A stretch of DNA of 64,000 nucleotides, taken from assembly GCA_021496505.1 (NCBI GenBank), contig CP053031.1, positions 1 through 64,000 on the forward strand. Reading direction: 5' to 3'. The position numbers were made by a program, and so were the translations under genes. Positions 1 to 11,833 of this stretch are shown here, one piece after another (within the stretch, counting starts at the first letter, position 1; every line of letters starts with the position of its first letter). The notes under the pieces were generated by a model. The model worked only from the letters and a program-made list of their open reading frames with translations. It ran no database searches and had not been told where the DNA came from. The DNA is from Thermoleophilia bacterium SCSIO 60948 (GTDB taxonomy: Bacteria > Actinomycetota > Thermoleophilia > Solirubrobacterales > 70-9).

Positions 1-35
1 CACCCTGATCGGAGCTCGGGCGTTTTGGCCGCGAA

Positions 36-1604
36 TTGCGGGGAGGCACCGTCTCCGGGCTGCCGCGCGAGCCTACGATCGCCGGTCCAGTGGGAGGCGC
101 CGCCGACAGTTCGATCGAGGATCTCTGGCGCGCCGTTCGCGCCCGGCTCGGCGACACCCTCCCCGAGCCGACGATCAGACTCTGGATCGATCCGCTGAGC
201 GCGGTGAGCCGCGTCGATCGCACCCTCTACCTGTCCGGGCCCGCGAGCGTCCAGGCGTGGGTCGAACGGCGCTACGGAGAGCGCCTTCGCAACGCGATCG
301 TCGCCGCCGACCCGGAGCTCGAGGACTTCGCGTTCGGGCGCGAGCCCGACGCGAGACGCGAGACGCAGGACCCCGGTGAGGCCGGTCAAGAACCGCAGTC
401 GCTCGAGGACGATCCGACACGCTCGTTCGAGCGCTTCGTCATCGGCCGCGGCAACCGGCTCGCCCACGCGGCGGCGCTCGCCGTCGCCGAGAGCCCGGGC
501 GATGCCTACAACCCGCTCTTCATCCACGGCCCGCCCGGGCTCGGCAAGAGCCACCTGCTGAACGCCATCGCCTCGTACATGCGGCGCCGCCACCCGAGTC
601 TCGCCATCCACCACACGACGGCCGAGCGGTTCACCAGCGAGTTCGTCGCGGCGCTTCGCAAGCACGGTCCGACCCGATTCAAGGCGCGCTATCGCGAACT
701 CGACGCGCTGCTGATCGACGATGTCCAGGTTCTCGAGGGCAAGCCTCGGACCGAAGAGGAGTTCGCCCACACGTTCAACGCCCTCCACAGCGCGGGCAAG
801 CAGATCGTCATGTCGAGCGACCGCCCGCCGAGCGCCCTCGCCGAGGTCGCCGATCGGCTGCGCGACCGCTTCGCATGGGGGCTCTGCGTCGAGATCGGCG
901 AACCCGACGAGCGCACCCGCCTGGCGCTCCTGTGGCGGATCGCCGCCGGCTCCGACGCCGAGATACCGGATCCCGATCTGCTCGGAAGGATCGCCGAGCG
1001 GTCGCCGAGCAACGTCCGCGGTCTCGAGGGCGCCATGACCCGGGTCCTCGCGCAGTCCTCGCTGCTCGGCGAGCCGATCGACGAGTCACTGATCGACCGG
1101 GCGCTGAGCGCGGGCCGTCCGGCCGTGCCGCGGGCGAGCGCGCCACGCGAAGCCGTGAGCGTCGAGCGAATCCAGGACGTCGTCGCCGCGTCGGCCGGCC
1201 TGCGGCGCGAGGACCTGCTCTCGACTGCGCGGACGCGCCGCATCTCCCATGCTCGCCAGCTCGCGATGTACCTCGCTCGTGAGCTGACGGGACAGTCGCT
1301 GGCCCGCATCGCCGCCTGTTTCGGCCGCGACCACTCGACCGTGCTCCACGCCCTGCGGGCCGTCGAGGCGCGGATCGAACCGGGCTCCGAGGTCGAGCGC
1401 TCGATCCACGGGTTACGTGGACAACTCGGTGTGGAAACCGGGGCGGGTGGGCATCCCACGGGCGACCGTCCAGGGGGAGAGCCTCAGTCCACAGAGTCCT
1501 CAACAGGCTCATCACCGCATGGCTCCAAGGGTCGCGCGCCGCGCTCCACAGGAGTCAACACCCCTGATACATCTGATCCTGATAGGAAGATGCAAGGCTC
1601 GTGA
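36..1604 (+). CDS. dnaA: Chromosomal replication initiator protein DnaA
   Basis: AAA+ initiator that binds DnaA boxes and opens the origin. Seen in the 522-residue frame: domain I at about 25-100, Walker A GPPGLGKS at 165-172, Walker B LLIDDVQ at 225-231, sensor I around IVMSSDRPP (257-265), sensor II SNVRGLEG (325-332) and the domain IV signature GRDHSTVLHAL (430-440). The frame opens after a TGA at 6-8; TTG 36 is the first start and GTG 90 is an alternative, neither with a clear Shine-Dalgarno. About 55 residues of low-complexity Gly/Ser/Pro tail follow domain IV, where most DnaA proteins end. That tail DNA holds DnaA-box-like sites. The stop overlaps the dnaN start by GTGA. Identity is secure; the exact start is not. 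Confidence 0.95.
   Translation: MRGGTVSGLPREPTIAGPVGGAADSSIEDLWRAVRARLGDTLPEPTIRLWIDPLSAVSRVDRTLYLSGPASVQAWVERRYGERLRNAIVAADPELEDFAFGREPDARRETQDPGEAGQEPQSLEDDPTRSFERFVIGRGNRLAHAAALAVAESPGDAYNPLFIHGPPGLGKSHLLNAIASYMRRRHPSLAIHHTTAERFTSEFVAALRKHGPTRFKARYRELDALLIDDVQVLEGKPRTEEEFAHTFNALHSAGKQIVMSSDRPPSALAEVADRLRDRFAWGLCVEIGEPDERTRLALLWRIAAGSDAEIPDPDLLGRIAERSPSNVRGLEGAMTRVLAQSSLLGEPIDESLIDRALSAGRPAVPRASAPREAVSVERIQDVVAASAGLRREDLLSTARTRRISHARQLAMYLARELTGQSLARIAACFGRDHSTVLHALRAVEARIEPGSEVERSIHGLRGQLGVETGAGGHPTGDRPGGEPQSTESSTGSSPHGSKGRAPRSTGVNTPDTSDPDRKMQGS
1416..1600. promoter_or_regulatory. Candidate oriC: DnaA-box-like cluster in the 3' end of dnaA
   Basis: Actinobacterial DnaA boxes resemble TTGTCCACA, and origins usually lie between dnaA and dnaN. 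There is no intergenic space here. Instead TTGTCCACG (minus, 1416-1424, 8/9), GTTTCCACA (minus, 1430-1438, 7/9), CAGTCCACA (plus, 1485-1493, 7/9) and CGCTCCACA (plus, 1542-1550, 6/9) fall in the dnaA tail codons. The sequence from about 1561 to 1600 is more AT-rich than its surroundings and repeats CTGAT-like triplets, so it could be the unwinding element. Box positions are seen; origin function is inferred. The region upstream of dnaA is mostly outside the window and could hold the true origin. Confidence 0.5.
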
Positions 1605-2713
1605 TCAACCTCTCCACCTCGCGTGAGTCCCTCGCCTCGGCACTTGCCATGGTCGGTCGTGCCGTTTCGGCTCGAGCCACCCTGCCGTCGCTGAGCGGAA
1701 TCCTCCTGACCAGCGAGGAGGGCCGGCTCACCCTTCGCGCCACCGATATGGAGATGTCGCTGACGGTGAGCCTCGCGGGCCTCGAGGTGAGCGGAACCGG
1801 TTCGGTCCTGATCCCCGGCCGGCTGCTCTCCGACGTCGTCCGCAGCCTGCCGCCGGGTGAGGTCACGATCGCCCAGCGACCGGAGCAGGGCGACGTCGAG
1901 ATCGCATGCGGCCACGCGCGCTTCCACCTGCGGACCCTCGCGGCCGACGACTTTCCCCGGGTTCCCGAGGCCGATGGCGAGTCGGCGACGCTCCCGGCCG
2001 GGCCGCTGGCCGACACCATCGAGCGTGTGGCGCGGGCGGCGTCGCGCGACGAGGTTCGACCGATACTCACCGGCGTCCTCGTCCAGGCCGACGGATCCGA
2101 CCTGACGATGGTCGCCACCGACTCCTATCGCCTGTCGGTCAAGCAGACGCAGCTCGCCGAGCCGATCGCGGAGGCCTTCGAGGCCAACGTCCCGGCCCGT
2201 GCGCTGCGCGAGCTCGCGCGGGTCATCGCCTCCGAGGGTGCCGACAGCGTCGAGCTCGCGATCTCGCGCAACCAGGTCGTCTTCCGCGTCGCCGACGTGA
2301 CTCTGTCATCCCGCCTCATCGAGGGGCAGTTCCCGCCCTGGAAGCAGCTCCTACCAGAGAGTTTCGATCACCAGGTCCGGCTGCCGCGCGCCGAGTTCCT
2401 GGAGGTGGCGCGACGGATCGGTCAGCTCGCGCAGCGAAACGCACCGCTGCGGCTCGCCTTCGAGACGGGCGAGCTGACGATCCGCGCCGAGACGCCCGAC
2501 GTCGGCGACGCGAGCGAGGCGATGCCGGCGCCGTATGAGGGCGAGCCACTCGAGATCGCGTTCAACCCGCAGTACCTGATCGAGGGCATCGAGGTCGTCG
2601 ACGGCGACGAGCTGACCGTCAACCTCAGCTCCCCGCTGCGGCCGGGGCTCCTCAGGCCTGTCGAGGCGGAGGACTTCTCCTACCTCGTCATGCCGATCCG
2701 GCTCAACGCCTAG
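1601..2713 (+). CDS. dnaN: DNA polymerase III beta subunit (sliding clamp)
   Basis: Ring-shaped processivity clamp that tethers DNA polymerase III to DNA. The 370-residue length and three roughly 120-residue repeats fit the family. The start region (MINLSTSRESLASAL) and the C-terminal MPIRLNA ending (MPxR is the conserved last strand) are typical. The GTG start overlaps the dnaA stop (GTGA), so translation is probably coupled. Position in dnaA-dnaN-recF confirms the call. Confidence 0.97.
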   Translation: MINLSTSRESLASALAMVGRAVSARATLPSLSGILLTSEEGRLTLRATDMEMSLTVSLAGLEVSGTGSVLIPGRLLSDVVRSLPPGEVTIAQRPEQGDVEIACGHARFHLRTLAADDFPRVPEADGESATLPAGPLADTIERVARAASRDEVRPILTGVLVQADGSDLTMVATDSYRLSVKQTQLAEPIAEAFEANVPARALRELARVIASEGADSVELAISRNQVVFRVADVTLSSRLIEGQFPPWKQLLPESFDHQVRLPRAEFLEVARRIGQLAQRNAPLRLAFETGELTIRAETPDVGDASEAMPAPYEGEPLEIAFNPQYLIEGIEVVDGDELTVNLSSPLRPGLLRPVEAEDFSYLVMPIRLNA

Positions 2714-2715
2714 TC

Positions 2716-3842
2716 GTGAGCGCCGCGGCCGCGGCGACGCGGCGGGAAGCGCGGGTCGCCGGGCTCGAGCTGCGCCGGTTTCGCAACGTCGCGCGCGGCG
2801 AGTTCACCCCGGCCGACGGGATAACCCTGCTCGCCGGACCCAACGGAGCCGGCAAGACGAACTTCCTCGAGGCGCTCTACATGGCGCTGACCGGCCGCTC
2901 GCCCCGGACCCGGGCCGATCGCGAGACGATCGAGTTCGGCGCCTCGGATTGCCGCACGGACGCGATCGTCGACGTCGCCGGCGAGCAGCACGAGTTTCGG
3001 TGTGTCGTGACGCGCGCCGATGGTCGGGCACACCGCGTCGACGGTCGTCCGGCGGAGCCCGCGGACTCCGAGCAGCGGCCGGCGATCTGCGTCTTCATGC
3101 CCGATCGCCTGACGCTGATCAAGGGACCGCCCGCCGCCCGCCGCTCGCACGTCGACCTGTTCTCGGCCGCGCTATGGCCCGCGCGCGCCGACGTCCGCCG
3201 CCGCTACTCGCGCGTCCTGGCGCAGCGGAACGCACTCCTCGCCCGCGCGGCCGGTCACGGCGCGTCGTCGCTCGATGCCTGGGACCGCGAGCTCGCCGAG
3301 GCCGGGATCGCGCTGCGCGACCTCCGCGCCGAGGTCGTAGCCGAGCTCGCGCCCGGATTCTCGGTGGTCGCCGGAGAGCTCGGACTCGAGCAGACCGCCC
3401 AGATCGCCTACCGGCCGCGCAGCGAGGCCACCGACGCCGAGGGGCTCGCCGCCGAGCTCCGCGAGCGCCGTGATTCAGACGTCGCGCGGGGCTACAGCGG
3501 GCACGGGCCTCACCTCGACGAGCTCTCGATAACGCTGGGCGATCGCGCTGTGCGCCGCTACGGCTCGCAGGGCCAGCAGCGACTGAGCCTGCTCGCGCTC
3601 CTGTTCGCCGAGCGCGAGGTTCTCGCCGCCCGCCGCGGGCGCCCGCCGTTGATGCTGCTCGACGACGTGACCTCCGAGCTCGACCCCGACCGCCGCGGAC
3701 TGCTCGGCGAGCGCCTCTCGCGCTCCGGGCAGACGCTGATCACATCAACCTCCGCCGGCGACCTCCCACCCGGTGTCGAGCGGACCGAGTTCCGGGTCGA
3801 GTCGGGTCGGATAACCGCGGGAGACGCGGCGGGGCGCCCTTC

Positions 3843-3846
<4 letters not shown>
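2716..3846 (+). CDS. recF: DNA replication and repair protein RecF
   Basis: SMC-like ABC ATPase that helps load RecA at gaps on SSB-coated DNA. The 376 residues show Walker A GPNGAGKT at 41-48, the ABC signature YGSQGQQR near 281 and Walker B/D-loop LMLLDDVTSELD near 312. The GTG start lies 2 nt after the dnaN stop, with no visible Shine-Dalgarno of its own, so coupling to dnaN is likely. The last codons overlap the next gene by GTGA. Confidence 0.95.
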
Positions 3847-6771
<2,925 letters not shown>

Positions 6772-6829
6772 GGGCGCGATGCACGGGCGGACCCTGCAAA
6801 CCGGCGCCAGCCACGGTCATCAGTCGCTT

Positions 6830-6844
6830 GTGTGCGGAGCACAC
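6830..6844 (+). other. Perfect hairpin in the gyrB-gyrA spacer
   Basis: GTGTGC, loop GGA, GCACAC forms a 6-bp perfect stem 59 nt after the gyrB stop. There is no following T-run, so it is not a textbook terminator; it could shape the gyrA leader or act as a 3' stabilising hairpin. Confidence 0.4.
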
Positions 6845-6919
6845 GGCGCTCCCTGCTTCCCGCGCCTGGCTTGGTTTTCGGATCCGTTCGGTGGGCGGAA
6901 CGACGACCACCACCACAAC

Positions 6920-6940
6920 AACGGCGTTCTGGCTGCCGTT
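6920..6940 (+). other. Second hairpin in the gyrA leader
   Basis: AACGGC (6920-6925) pairs with GCCGTT (6935-6940) around a 9-nt loop and is followed by CTCTT. It ends 26 nt before the gyrA start and 12 nt before the GAGGTGAG ribosome-binding region. The rest of the 195-nt spacer holds no gene I can support. Confidence 0.35.
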
Positions 6941-6966
6941 CTCTTCGAAAGCAGTGAGGTGAGCTC

Positions 6967-9633
6967 ATGACGGACGGGGGTCTTGAGGCTCTGACGGGGC
7001 ATATCGAGGATCGTGACCTGACGCAGGAGATGCGCTCGTCGTATCTCGACTATGCGATGAGCGTGATCGTCGGGCGAGCGCTGCCCGACGTCCGCGACGG
7101 GTTCAAGCCGGTGCACCGACGCGTGCTCTACGCGATGCACGACCTCGGCCTGCAGCCGAACCGCCCCTACCGCAAGTGCGCGTTCATCGTCGGCGAGGTC
7201 ATGGGCAAGTACCACCCCCACGGCGACTCGGCGATCTACGACACGCTCGTCCGCCTCGCGCAGGACTTCACGATGCGCTACCCGCTCGTCGACGGCCAGG
7301 GCAACTTCGGCTCGATCGACGACGACCCCGCCGCCGCGATGCGCTACACGGAGGCGCGGCTCGACCGGATCGCCACCGAGATGCTCCGCGACATCGACGC
7401 GGACACCGTCGACTTCGGACCCAACTACGACGAATCCCAGCAGGAGCCGCTCGTCCTGCCGGCCCGGTTCCCGAACCTGCTCGTCAACGGCTCGGCCGGC
7501 ATCGCCGTCGGCATGGCGACGAACATCCCCCCGCACAACCTCACCGAGACGATCGGCGCCGTCCGCGCCTATCTCGAGAACCCGGACATCGACCTCCCGG
7601 GTCTGATGGGCCACATCAAGGGCCCGGACTTCCCCGGCGGCGGAACCATCATGGGCACCGACGGCGTCCGCGACGCCTACGCGTCCGGTCGCGGCTCCGT
7701 CCGCGTCCGCGCCAAGGCGCACATCGAGCCGCTGCGCGGCGGGCGCGAGGCGATCATCGTCACCGAGCTTCCCTACCAGGTGAAGAAGGGCGGCGAGGGC
7801 GGCCTGATCACCAAGATCGCCGACCTCGTCCGCGACAAGAAGATCAACGGGATCTCAGACCTGCGCGACGAGTCGGACCGCTCCGGGATGCGACTCGTGA
7901 TCGAGCTCAAGCGCGGCGGCGACCCGCCCATGGTCGTGCTGAACCAGCTCTACAAGCACACGCCGATGCAGAACACCTTCGGCGTGAACATGGTCGCGCT
8001 GGTCGACGGCGTCCCGAAGACGCTGTCGCTCAAGGAGGTCATCCACCACTACGTGCGCCATCAGCGCGAGGTGGTCACGCGGCGCACCCAGTACGAGCTC
8101 CGCCGCGCCGAGGCTCGGGCCCACATCCTCGAGGGCCTGCTCATCGCGCTCGACAACCTCGACGCGGTGATCGCGCTGATCCGCGGTTCGGCCGACACCG
8201 ACAAGGCTCGCGTGGGCCTGATGAGCGAGTTCTCGCTCTCCGAGGAGCAGGCGCAGGCGATCCTCGACATGCGCCTCGCGCGCCTTACGGCGCTCGAGTC
8301 CGACAAGGTCCGCGCCGAGCACGCCGAGCTGATGGAGCGGATCGCCGAGCTGCGGGCGATCCTCGGCGATCCGGCTCGGATCGACGCGCTGATCGTCGAC
8401 GAGCTGAACGCGATCGACGCGCGCTACGGCGACGAGCGCCGGACCGAGATCACCCACGCCGAGGGCGATCTCGACATCGAGGACATCATCGCCGACCAGC
8501 AGATGGTCATCTCGCTGACCAACTCGGGCTACGCCAAGCGCCTACCGCTCGCGACCTACCGCCAGCAGCGCCGCGGTGGCGTCGGCGTGATGGGGATGGA
8601 CCTCAAGGACGAGGACTTCATCGAGCATCTCCACATCTGCTCGACCCACGACTACCTGCTGTTCTTCACGAACCGCGGCAAGGTCTACCGGCTCAAGGTC
8701 TACGAGCTGCCGGAGGGGTCGCGCACTTCGAAGGGCCGCGCACTCGTCAACGTGCTGCCGCTCCGAGACGACGAGCGCGTGATGGCGGTGATCCCGACGC
8801 GCGACTTCACCGAGAACAAGTACCTCGCGTTCGCGACGGCGAAGGGCCTCGTCAAGAAGACCGAGTTCAAGGCCTACAACACGCCGATCAAGGCCGACGG
8901 GATCATCGCGATCAACGTCCGCGACGGCGACGAGCTGGTCCAGGTCCGCCTCACCTCGGGCGAGAACGACCTCCTGCTCGTCTCGCGCTCCGGCCGCGCC
9001 TCGCGCTTCAACGAGGAGAACGTTCGCGCGATGGGCCGCGACACCTCGGGCGTGCGCGGCATGAACGTCGAGGGCACGGTCGGCGGCGAGCCGGACCGCG
9101 TCCTCGCGATGGACGTCGCCCGCGACGACTCGGAGCTCCTCGTCGTGACCGAGAACGGCTACGGCAAGCGAACGCAGGTCTCCGAGTATCCGACGAAGGG
9201 CCGCGGGACGAAGGGCGTGCTGACGATCAAGCTGACCGCGAAGCGCGGCGGTCTCGCCGGTGCCCTGATCGTGCGCAGCCACCAGGACCTCGTCTTCATC
9301 TCCCAGCACGGGATGGTGCAGCGCACCCAGGCCGGCGGCATCTCGCAGATGAGCCGCGCGACCCAGGGTGTCCGGGTGATGAACATCCGTGAGGACGACC
9401 GCGTCAGCGCAGTCGCCCTGGTCGTCGAGAGCTCGACGCCGTCGGGCGCGCCGACGGTCGAGGCCGAGGGCGCCGACCAGGTCGAGATCGACCTCGGCGC
9501 CGGCGCGCCGGCGGACGGTGCGGACGACCCCGGGCCGCCCGAGGTCGACGTCGCCGAGGATCCCCGTGACGCCGCGCTCGACGAGGCCGCGGAGGAGATC
9601 GCATCGGACGGAGCGGACCCCGAGGACGTCTGA
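6967..9633 (+). CDS. gyrA: DNA gyrase subunit A
   Basis: Breakage-reunion subunit of gyrase. The 888 residues contain the active-site tyrosine Tyr127 in MRYTEAR and the quinolone-determining segment [12 protein letters not shown], with the wild-type Ser88 and Asp92 equivalents of E. coli Ser83 and Asp87. The C-terminal beta-pinwheel carries a GyrA box reading QRRGGVG (534-540) where E. coli has QRRGGKG. The last roughly 60 residues are a highly acidic Asp/Glu/Ala tail. ATG 6967 follows GAGGTGAG. It is downstream of gyrB but separated by 195 nt with two hairpins. Confidence 0.97.
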   Translation: MTDGGLEALTGHIEDRDLTQEMRSSYLDYAMSVIVGRALPDVRDGFKPVHRRVLYAMHDLGLQPNRPYRKCAFIVGEVMGKYHPHGDSAIYDTLVRLAQDFTMRYPLVDGQGNFGSIDDDPAAAMRYTEARLDRIATEMLRDIDADTVDFGPNYDESQQEPLVLPARFPNLLVNGSAGIAVGMATNIPPHNLTETIGAVRAYLENPDIDLPGLMGHIKGPDFPGGGTIMGTDGVRDAYASGRGSVRVRAKAHIEPLRGGREAIIVTELPYQVKKGGEGGLITKIADLVRDKKINGISDLRDESDRSGMRLVIELKRGGDPPMVVLNQLYKHTPMQNTFGVNMVALVDGVPKTLSLKEVIHHYVRHQREVVTRRTQYELRRAEARAHILEGLLIALDNLDAVIALIRGSADTDKARVGLMSEFSLSEEQAQAILDMRLARLTALESDKVRAEHAELMERIAELRAILGDPARIDALIVDELNAIDARYGDERRTEITHAEGDLDIEDIIADQQMVISLTNSGYAKRLPLATYRQQRRGGVGVMGMDLKDEDFIEHLHICSTHDYLLFFTNRGKVYRLKVYELPEGSRTSKGRALVNVLPLRDDERVMAVIPTRDFTENKYLAFATAKGLVKKTEFKAYNTPIKADGIIAINVRDGDELVQVRLTSGENDLLLVSRSGRASRFNEENVRAMGRDTSGVRGMNVEGTVGGEPDRVLAMDVARDDSELLVVTENGYGKRTQVSEYPTKGRGTKGVLTIKLTAKRGGLAGALIVRSHQDLVFISQHGMVQRTQAGGISQMSRATQGVRVMNIREDDRVSAVALVVESSTPSGAPTVEAEGADQVEIDLGAGAPADGADDPGPPEVDVAEDPRDAALDEAAEEIASDGADPEDV

Positions 9634-9669
9634 TCGGTCGGGGTCCCGGCGACGACGACGAGACTCCGG

Positions 9670-10335
9670 CTAGGCGGCTCTCGCCAGCGGGCGGACCCGG
9701 GCCGCCAGCTCCCTCCCGTGGTCCGCGGCCCGATCGTCCGCGCGGTCCCGGAGCTCGCGAGCGAGGTCGGCGAACCCATCGAGCGCCGGGTTGACGCCGA
9801 CGAGGGTGAAGTCGGCCTCGACGACGAGCAGGTCGAGCTGCCAGACGTCGGCGAGGATCCGGCGCATCCATGGCGTCGCGTGATCCCATCCCTCGCGGGG
9901 AGTCCCCGCCGCGTAGTAGCCGCCGTGGACGGTCGCGAGGACCGCGGGCTTTCCGGCGAGAACGGGCTCGGCATCGGGAGCCATGCGCGGGTCGCTGATC
10001 ACGAGATCGACCCACGTCTTGAAGTGCTGCGATACGCCGAAGTTGTAGAGCGGGACAGCCAGGATCAACGCGTCGGCCTCCACCAGCTCGTCGACCAGCT
10101 CGGCCGCCAGCGACCCGGCACGTCGCTGCCTGCCGGACCGCTCGCCCTCCGGAGTCGCCGCCGCCCCAACGGACGCCGCCCAGGCATCGGCCGGAAGCGG
10201 GTCGATCCCGATCTCGCGGTTGATCGTCGGCGTCCCCGGGTGGGCGCGCTCCCACTCGCGCTGGACGATGTCGGCGAGCTGCCGGCTGTGCGAGCCCTCG
10301 GTTCGGATGCTGGCGTCGAGACGGAATAGGGTCAT
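9670..10335 (-). CDS. FMN-dependent NADH-azoreductase / NAD(P)H quinone reductase
   Basis: Flavodoxin-fold oxidoreductase that reduces quinones or azo compounds with NAD(P)H. The 221 residues start MTLFRLDASIRTEGSHSR, the phosphate-binding loop pattern of AzoR-type enzymes, and carry LAVPLYNFGVSQHFKTW, the FMN-ring contact segment, plus an ATVHGGYY segment near 150. The ATG is preceded by GAGGAG. It is divergent from a TetR regulator 83 nt away, the usual arrangement for a regulator and its target. The natural substrate cannot be told from sequence. Confidence 0.85.
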   Translation of the reverse strand: MTLFRLDASIRTEGSHSRQLADIVQREWERAHPGTPTINREIGIDPLPADAWAASVGAAATPEGERSGRQRRAGSLAAELVDELVEADALILAVPLYNFGVSQHFKTWVDLVISDPRMAPDAEPVLAGKPAVLATVHGGYYAAGTPREGWDHATPWMRRILADVWQLDLLVVEADFTLVGVNPALDGFADLARELRDRADDRAADHGRELAARVRPLARAA

Positions 10336-10402
10336 GAGCGACTCCTCGGGTTCGGCTGACGACGGGCGAAACCGGCGAGCGGAGCCGAGTCTCGATCTTC
10401 TC

Positions 10403-10413
10403 GACCGTCGGTC
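10403..10413. promoter_or_regulatory. Candidate TetR operator between azoreductase and regulator
   Basis: GACCGTCGGTC is a perfect 11-nt palindrome 6 nt before the TetR start and inside the divergent spacer. A minus-strand TTGACC (10411-10416), a possible -35 for the azoreductase gene, overlaps its edge, so repressor binding would block that promoter. A looser CGGTCA...TGAACCG pair extends into the TetR start. Inference from position and symmetry. Confidence 0.4.
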
Positions 10414-10418
10414 AACTT

Positions 10419-11093
10419 ATGGCTGAACCGAAGAGTAGCGCAAGTGGACCGCCGGTCCAGAACGCCGCCGACGATCGCGGGGGCGAGCCGACCCCGCTTC
10501 CGATGCTCGGGCAACGCCGCGAGCGCGCCGATGCCGCCGAGAACCGCCGCCGGATCCTCGAGGCCGCCCGCCGCCTGCTGCGCGACCACGGTGCCGAGGC
10601 GCTGACGATGCAGGCGGTCGCCGAGGCGGCGGGCGTGGGAAAGGGGACCGTCTTCCATCGCTTCGGGAGTCGCGACGGTCTGACCGAAGCGCTGATCGAC
10701 GACTACATGCGCGACTTCCAGGATCGCTTCCTTCGCGGCGCTCCGCCGCTCGGACCGGGCGCTCCGCCACGGCAGCGCCTCGAGGCGTTCGTCTCGGAGC
10801 TGGTCCGCCTCCACCTGAACCACCTCGAGCTCGCGGTCGTCGCCGAGGGCGAGAACACCGACGACTTGAACCCGGCATCGGCGGTCCTCGCGATGCACAT
10901 CGTCGGACTGCTCGAGGAGATCGACCCGACGCTCGACGCCGGGGTCCTCGCCGGGTACCTCCTCAGCGCCACGTCACCGGGGGTTCTCCACAGGCTCCGC
11001 ACCTACGGCGGGGTCCCGGACGAGGCTCTCGAGCGAGCCGCCGTTCACCTACTGCGGGGCCTCACCGGAGCGGCCGCCGGCGCGCCCGGGTAG
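10419..11093 (+). CDS. TetR/AcrR-family transcriptional regulator
   Basis: One-component repressor with an N-terminal helix-turn-helix and a ligand-binding C-terminus. In 224 residues the TetR_N domain spans about 40-90, with the recognition part LTMQAVAEAAGVGKGTVFHRF at 62-82; about 35 extra low-complexity residues precede it. The divergent azoreductase is the likely target, by analogy with quinone- or flavin-responsive TetR/azoreductase pairs. The gene converges on the next with 1 nt between stops. Confidence 0.88.
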   Translation: MAEPKSSASGPPVQNAADDRGGEPTPLPMLGQRRERADAAENRRRILEAARRLLRDHGAEALTMQAVAEAAGVGKGTVFHRFGSRDGLTEALIDDYMRDFQDRFLRGAPPLGPGAPPRQRLEAFVSELVRLHLNHLELAVVAEGENTDDLNPASAVLAMHIVGLLEEIDPTLDAGVLAGYLLSATSPGVLHRLRTYGGVPDEALERAAVHLLRGLTGAAAGAPG

Positions 11094-11094
11094 G

Positions 11095-11433
11095 TCAGTC
11101 CTCCAGGTCCCAGCCGAAGTAGACCTCGATCCGCTCGATCAGCCCGTCGGCGACCGTGTGGATCTCGGTGTTGCGAAAGCGGGTGCCGTCGGCTCGGGTC
11201 GCGACGTAGTTCGTGATCACCCGGTCACCCTCTCGCGTCTGGAGCTCGATCTCGAAGTGCTCGATCCCGCCGGCACCGGGCCAGCAGCGCTCGAAGAACC
11301 CGGCGCGATCGAGCCGCGGATCGGGTGGGCTCGAGAACGCGAGCACGTCGGCGAGCAGCCCCTCGATCGCGGCGCGGTCGGCCTCGGCGAAGGCTCGAAA
11401 GGACTCGCGGACCGTCTCTTCGGGGGTCGCCAT
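11095..11433 (-). CDS. SnoaL-like / NTF2-fold protein
   Basis: A 112-residue protein from ATG 11433 (MATPEETVRESF); AGGAACGGCGGG upstream supports this start over a longer GTG form reaching 11490. The layout of an N-terminal helix, LLADVLAFSSPPDP-like turn and C-terminal strand pair ending in EVYFGWDLED fits SnoaL-like domains of the NTF2 superfamily. Those include polyketide cyclases, limonene-epoxide hydrolases and many proteins of unknown role. No catalytic set can be assigned. It is convergent with the TetR gene. Confidence 0.75.
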   Translation of the reverse strand: MATPEETVRESFRAFAEADRAAIEGLLADVLAFSSPPDPRLDRAGFFERCWPGAGGIEHFEIELQTREGDRVITNYVATRADGTRFRNTEIHTVADGLIERIEVYFGWDLED

Positions 11434-11499
11434 CCCGCCGTTCCTACCCACGTCGCGGGCGGTCGACGCGATTTCTCGGGGACCGACCACCGAGTCTGC

Positions 11500-11774
11500 T
11501 TCAATCGAAGGACCAGAGAAAGGAGGTGGTCCTAATTCATTCGATGCTTAGAGGGACTCTGGAGGTGTTCGGCCGCTAGTTGGCCGTCCCGTCCGAGGAG
11601 CGGGTGACCGCATCCGAGGCGGAACAACGTGCGGGCCGCCTGGCGAATCCAAGCCGGGCACCGGCGAGATGGAGGAGACCGGGACCTCGTCCCACCCGGT
11701 CGCCCAGACCCCTCCGCTCGTCAAGAGGAAAGTACGCACCGAGTATGCGAGAGGCCGCCTTCGGGCGGCCTCTC
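11500..11774 (+). ncRNA. Candidate structured RNA with extended anti-16S sequence and UUCG terminator
   Basis: No convincing gene covers 11434-11833. The plus strand holds AGAAAGGAGGTGGTCC (11517-11532), complementary to the expected 16S rRNA 3' end at 15 of 16 positions with the last as G-U. It is followed by serial stems: CGGCC/GGCCG (11570/11582), CCCG/CGGG (11588/11601), GGCGG/CCGCC (11618/11636), GCCGG/CCGGC (11653/11661) and GACCGGG/CCCGGTC (11677/11695, with nested GGGAC/GTCCC). The series ends in an 11-bp UUCG hairpin. Two short frames (MLRGTLEVFGR from 11544, and one from TTG 11580) could be translated instead. The stems are seen; the RNA identity is unknown to me. Confidence 0.5.
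11749..11774. terminator. Strong bidirectional hairpin (UUCG tetraloop)
   Basis: GAGAGGCCGCC, loop TTCG, GGCGGCCTCTC: an 11-bp perfect stem. It lies at the 3' end of the plus-strand RNA candidate and 60 nt beyond the stop of the minus-strand HNH gene, so it can serve both. No long T-run follows on either side, as is common in GC-rich actinobacteria. Confidence 0.7.
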
Positions 11775-11833
11775 GTCGTCGGGGGGTTGAATGTCGCCGG
11801 GATCCGCGCCCAGGCAGCGCCGGAGGGAGGTCC

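Noticed and set aside
11722-11742. Possible RNase P RNA core (AGAGGAAAGTACGC resembles the GAGGAAAGTCC element)
   Set aside because: No matching 3' P4 half (ACAGAA-type) or other RNase P landmarks nearby; the transcript would end within about 50 nt.
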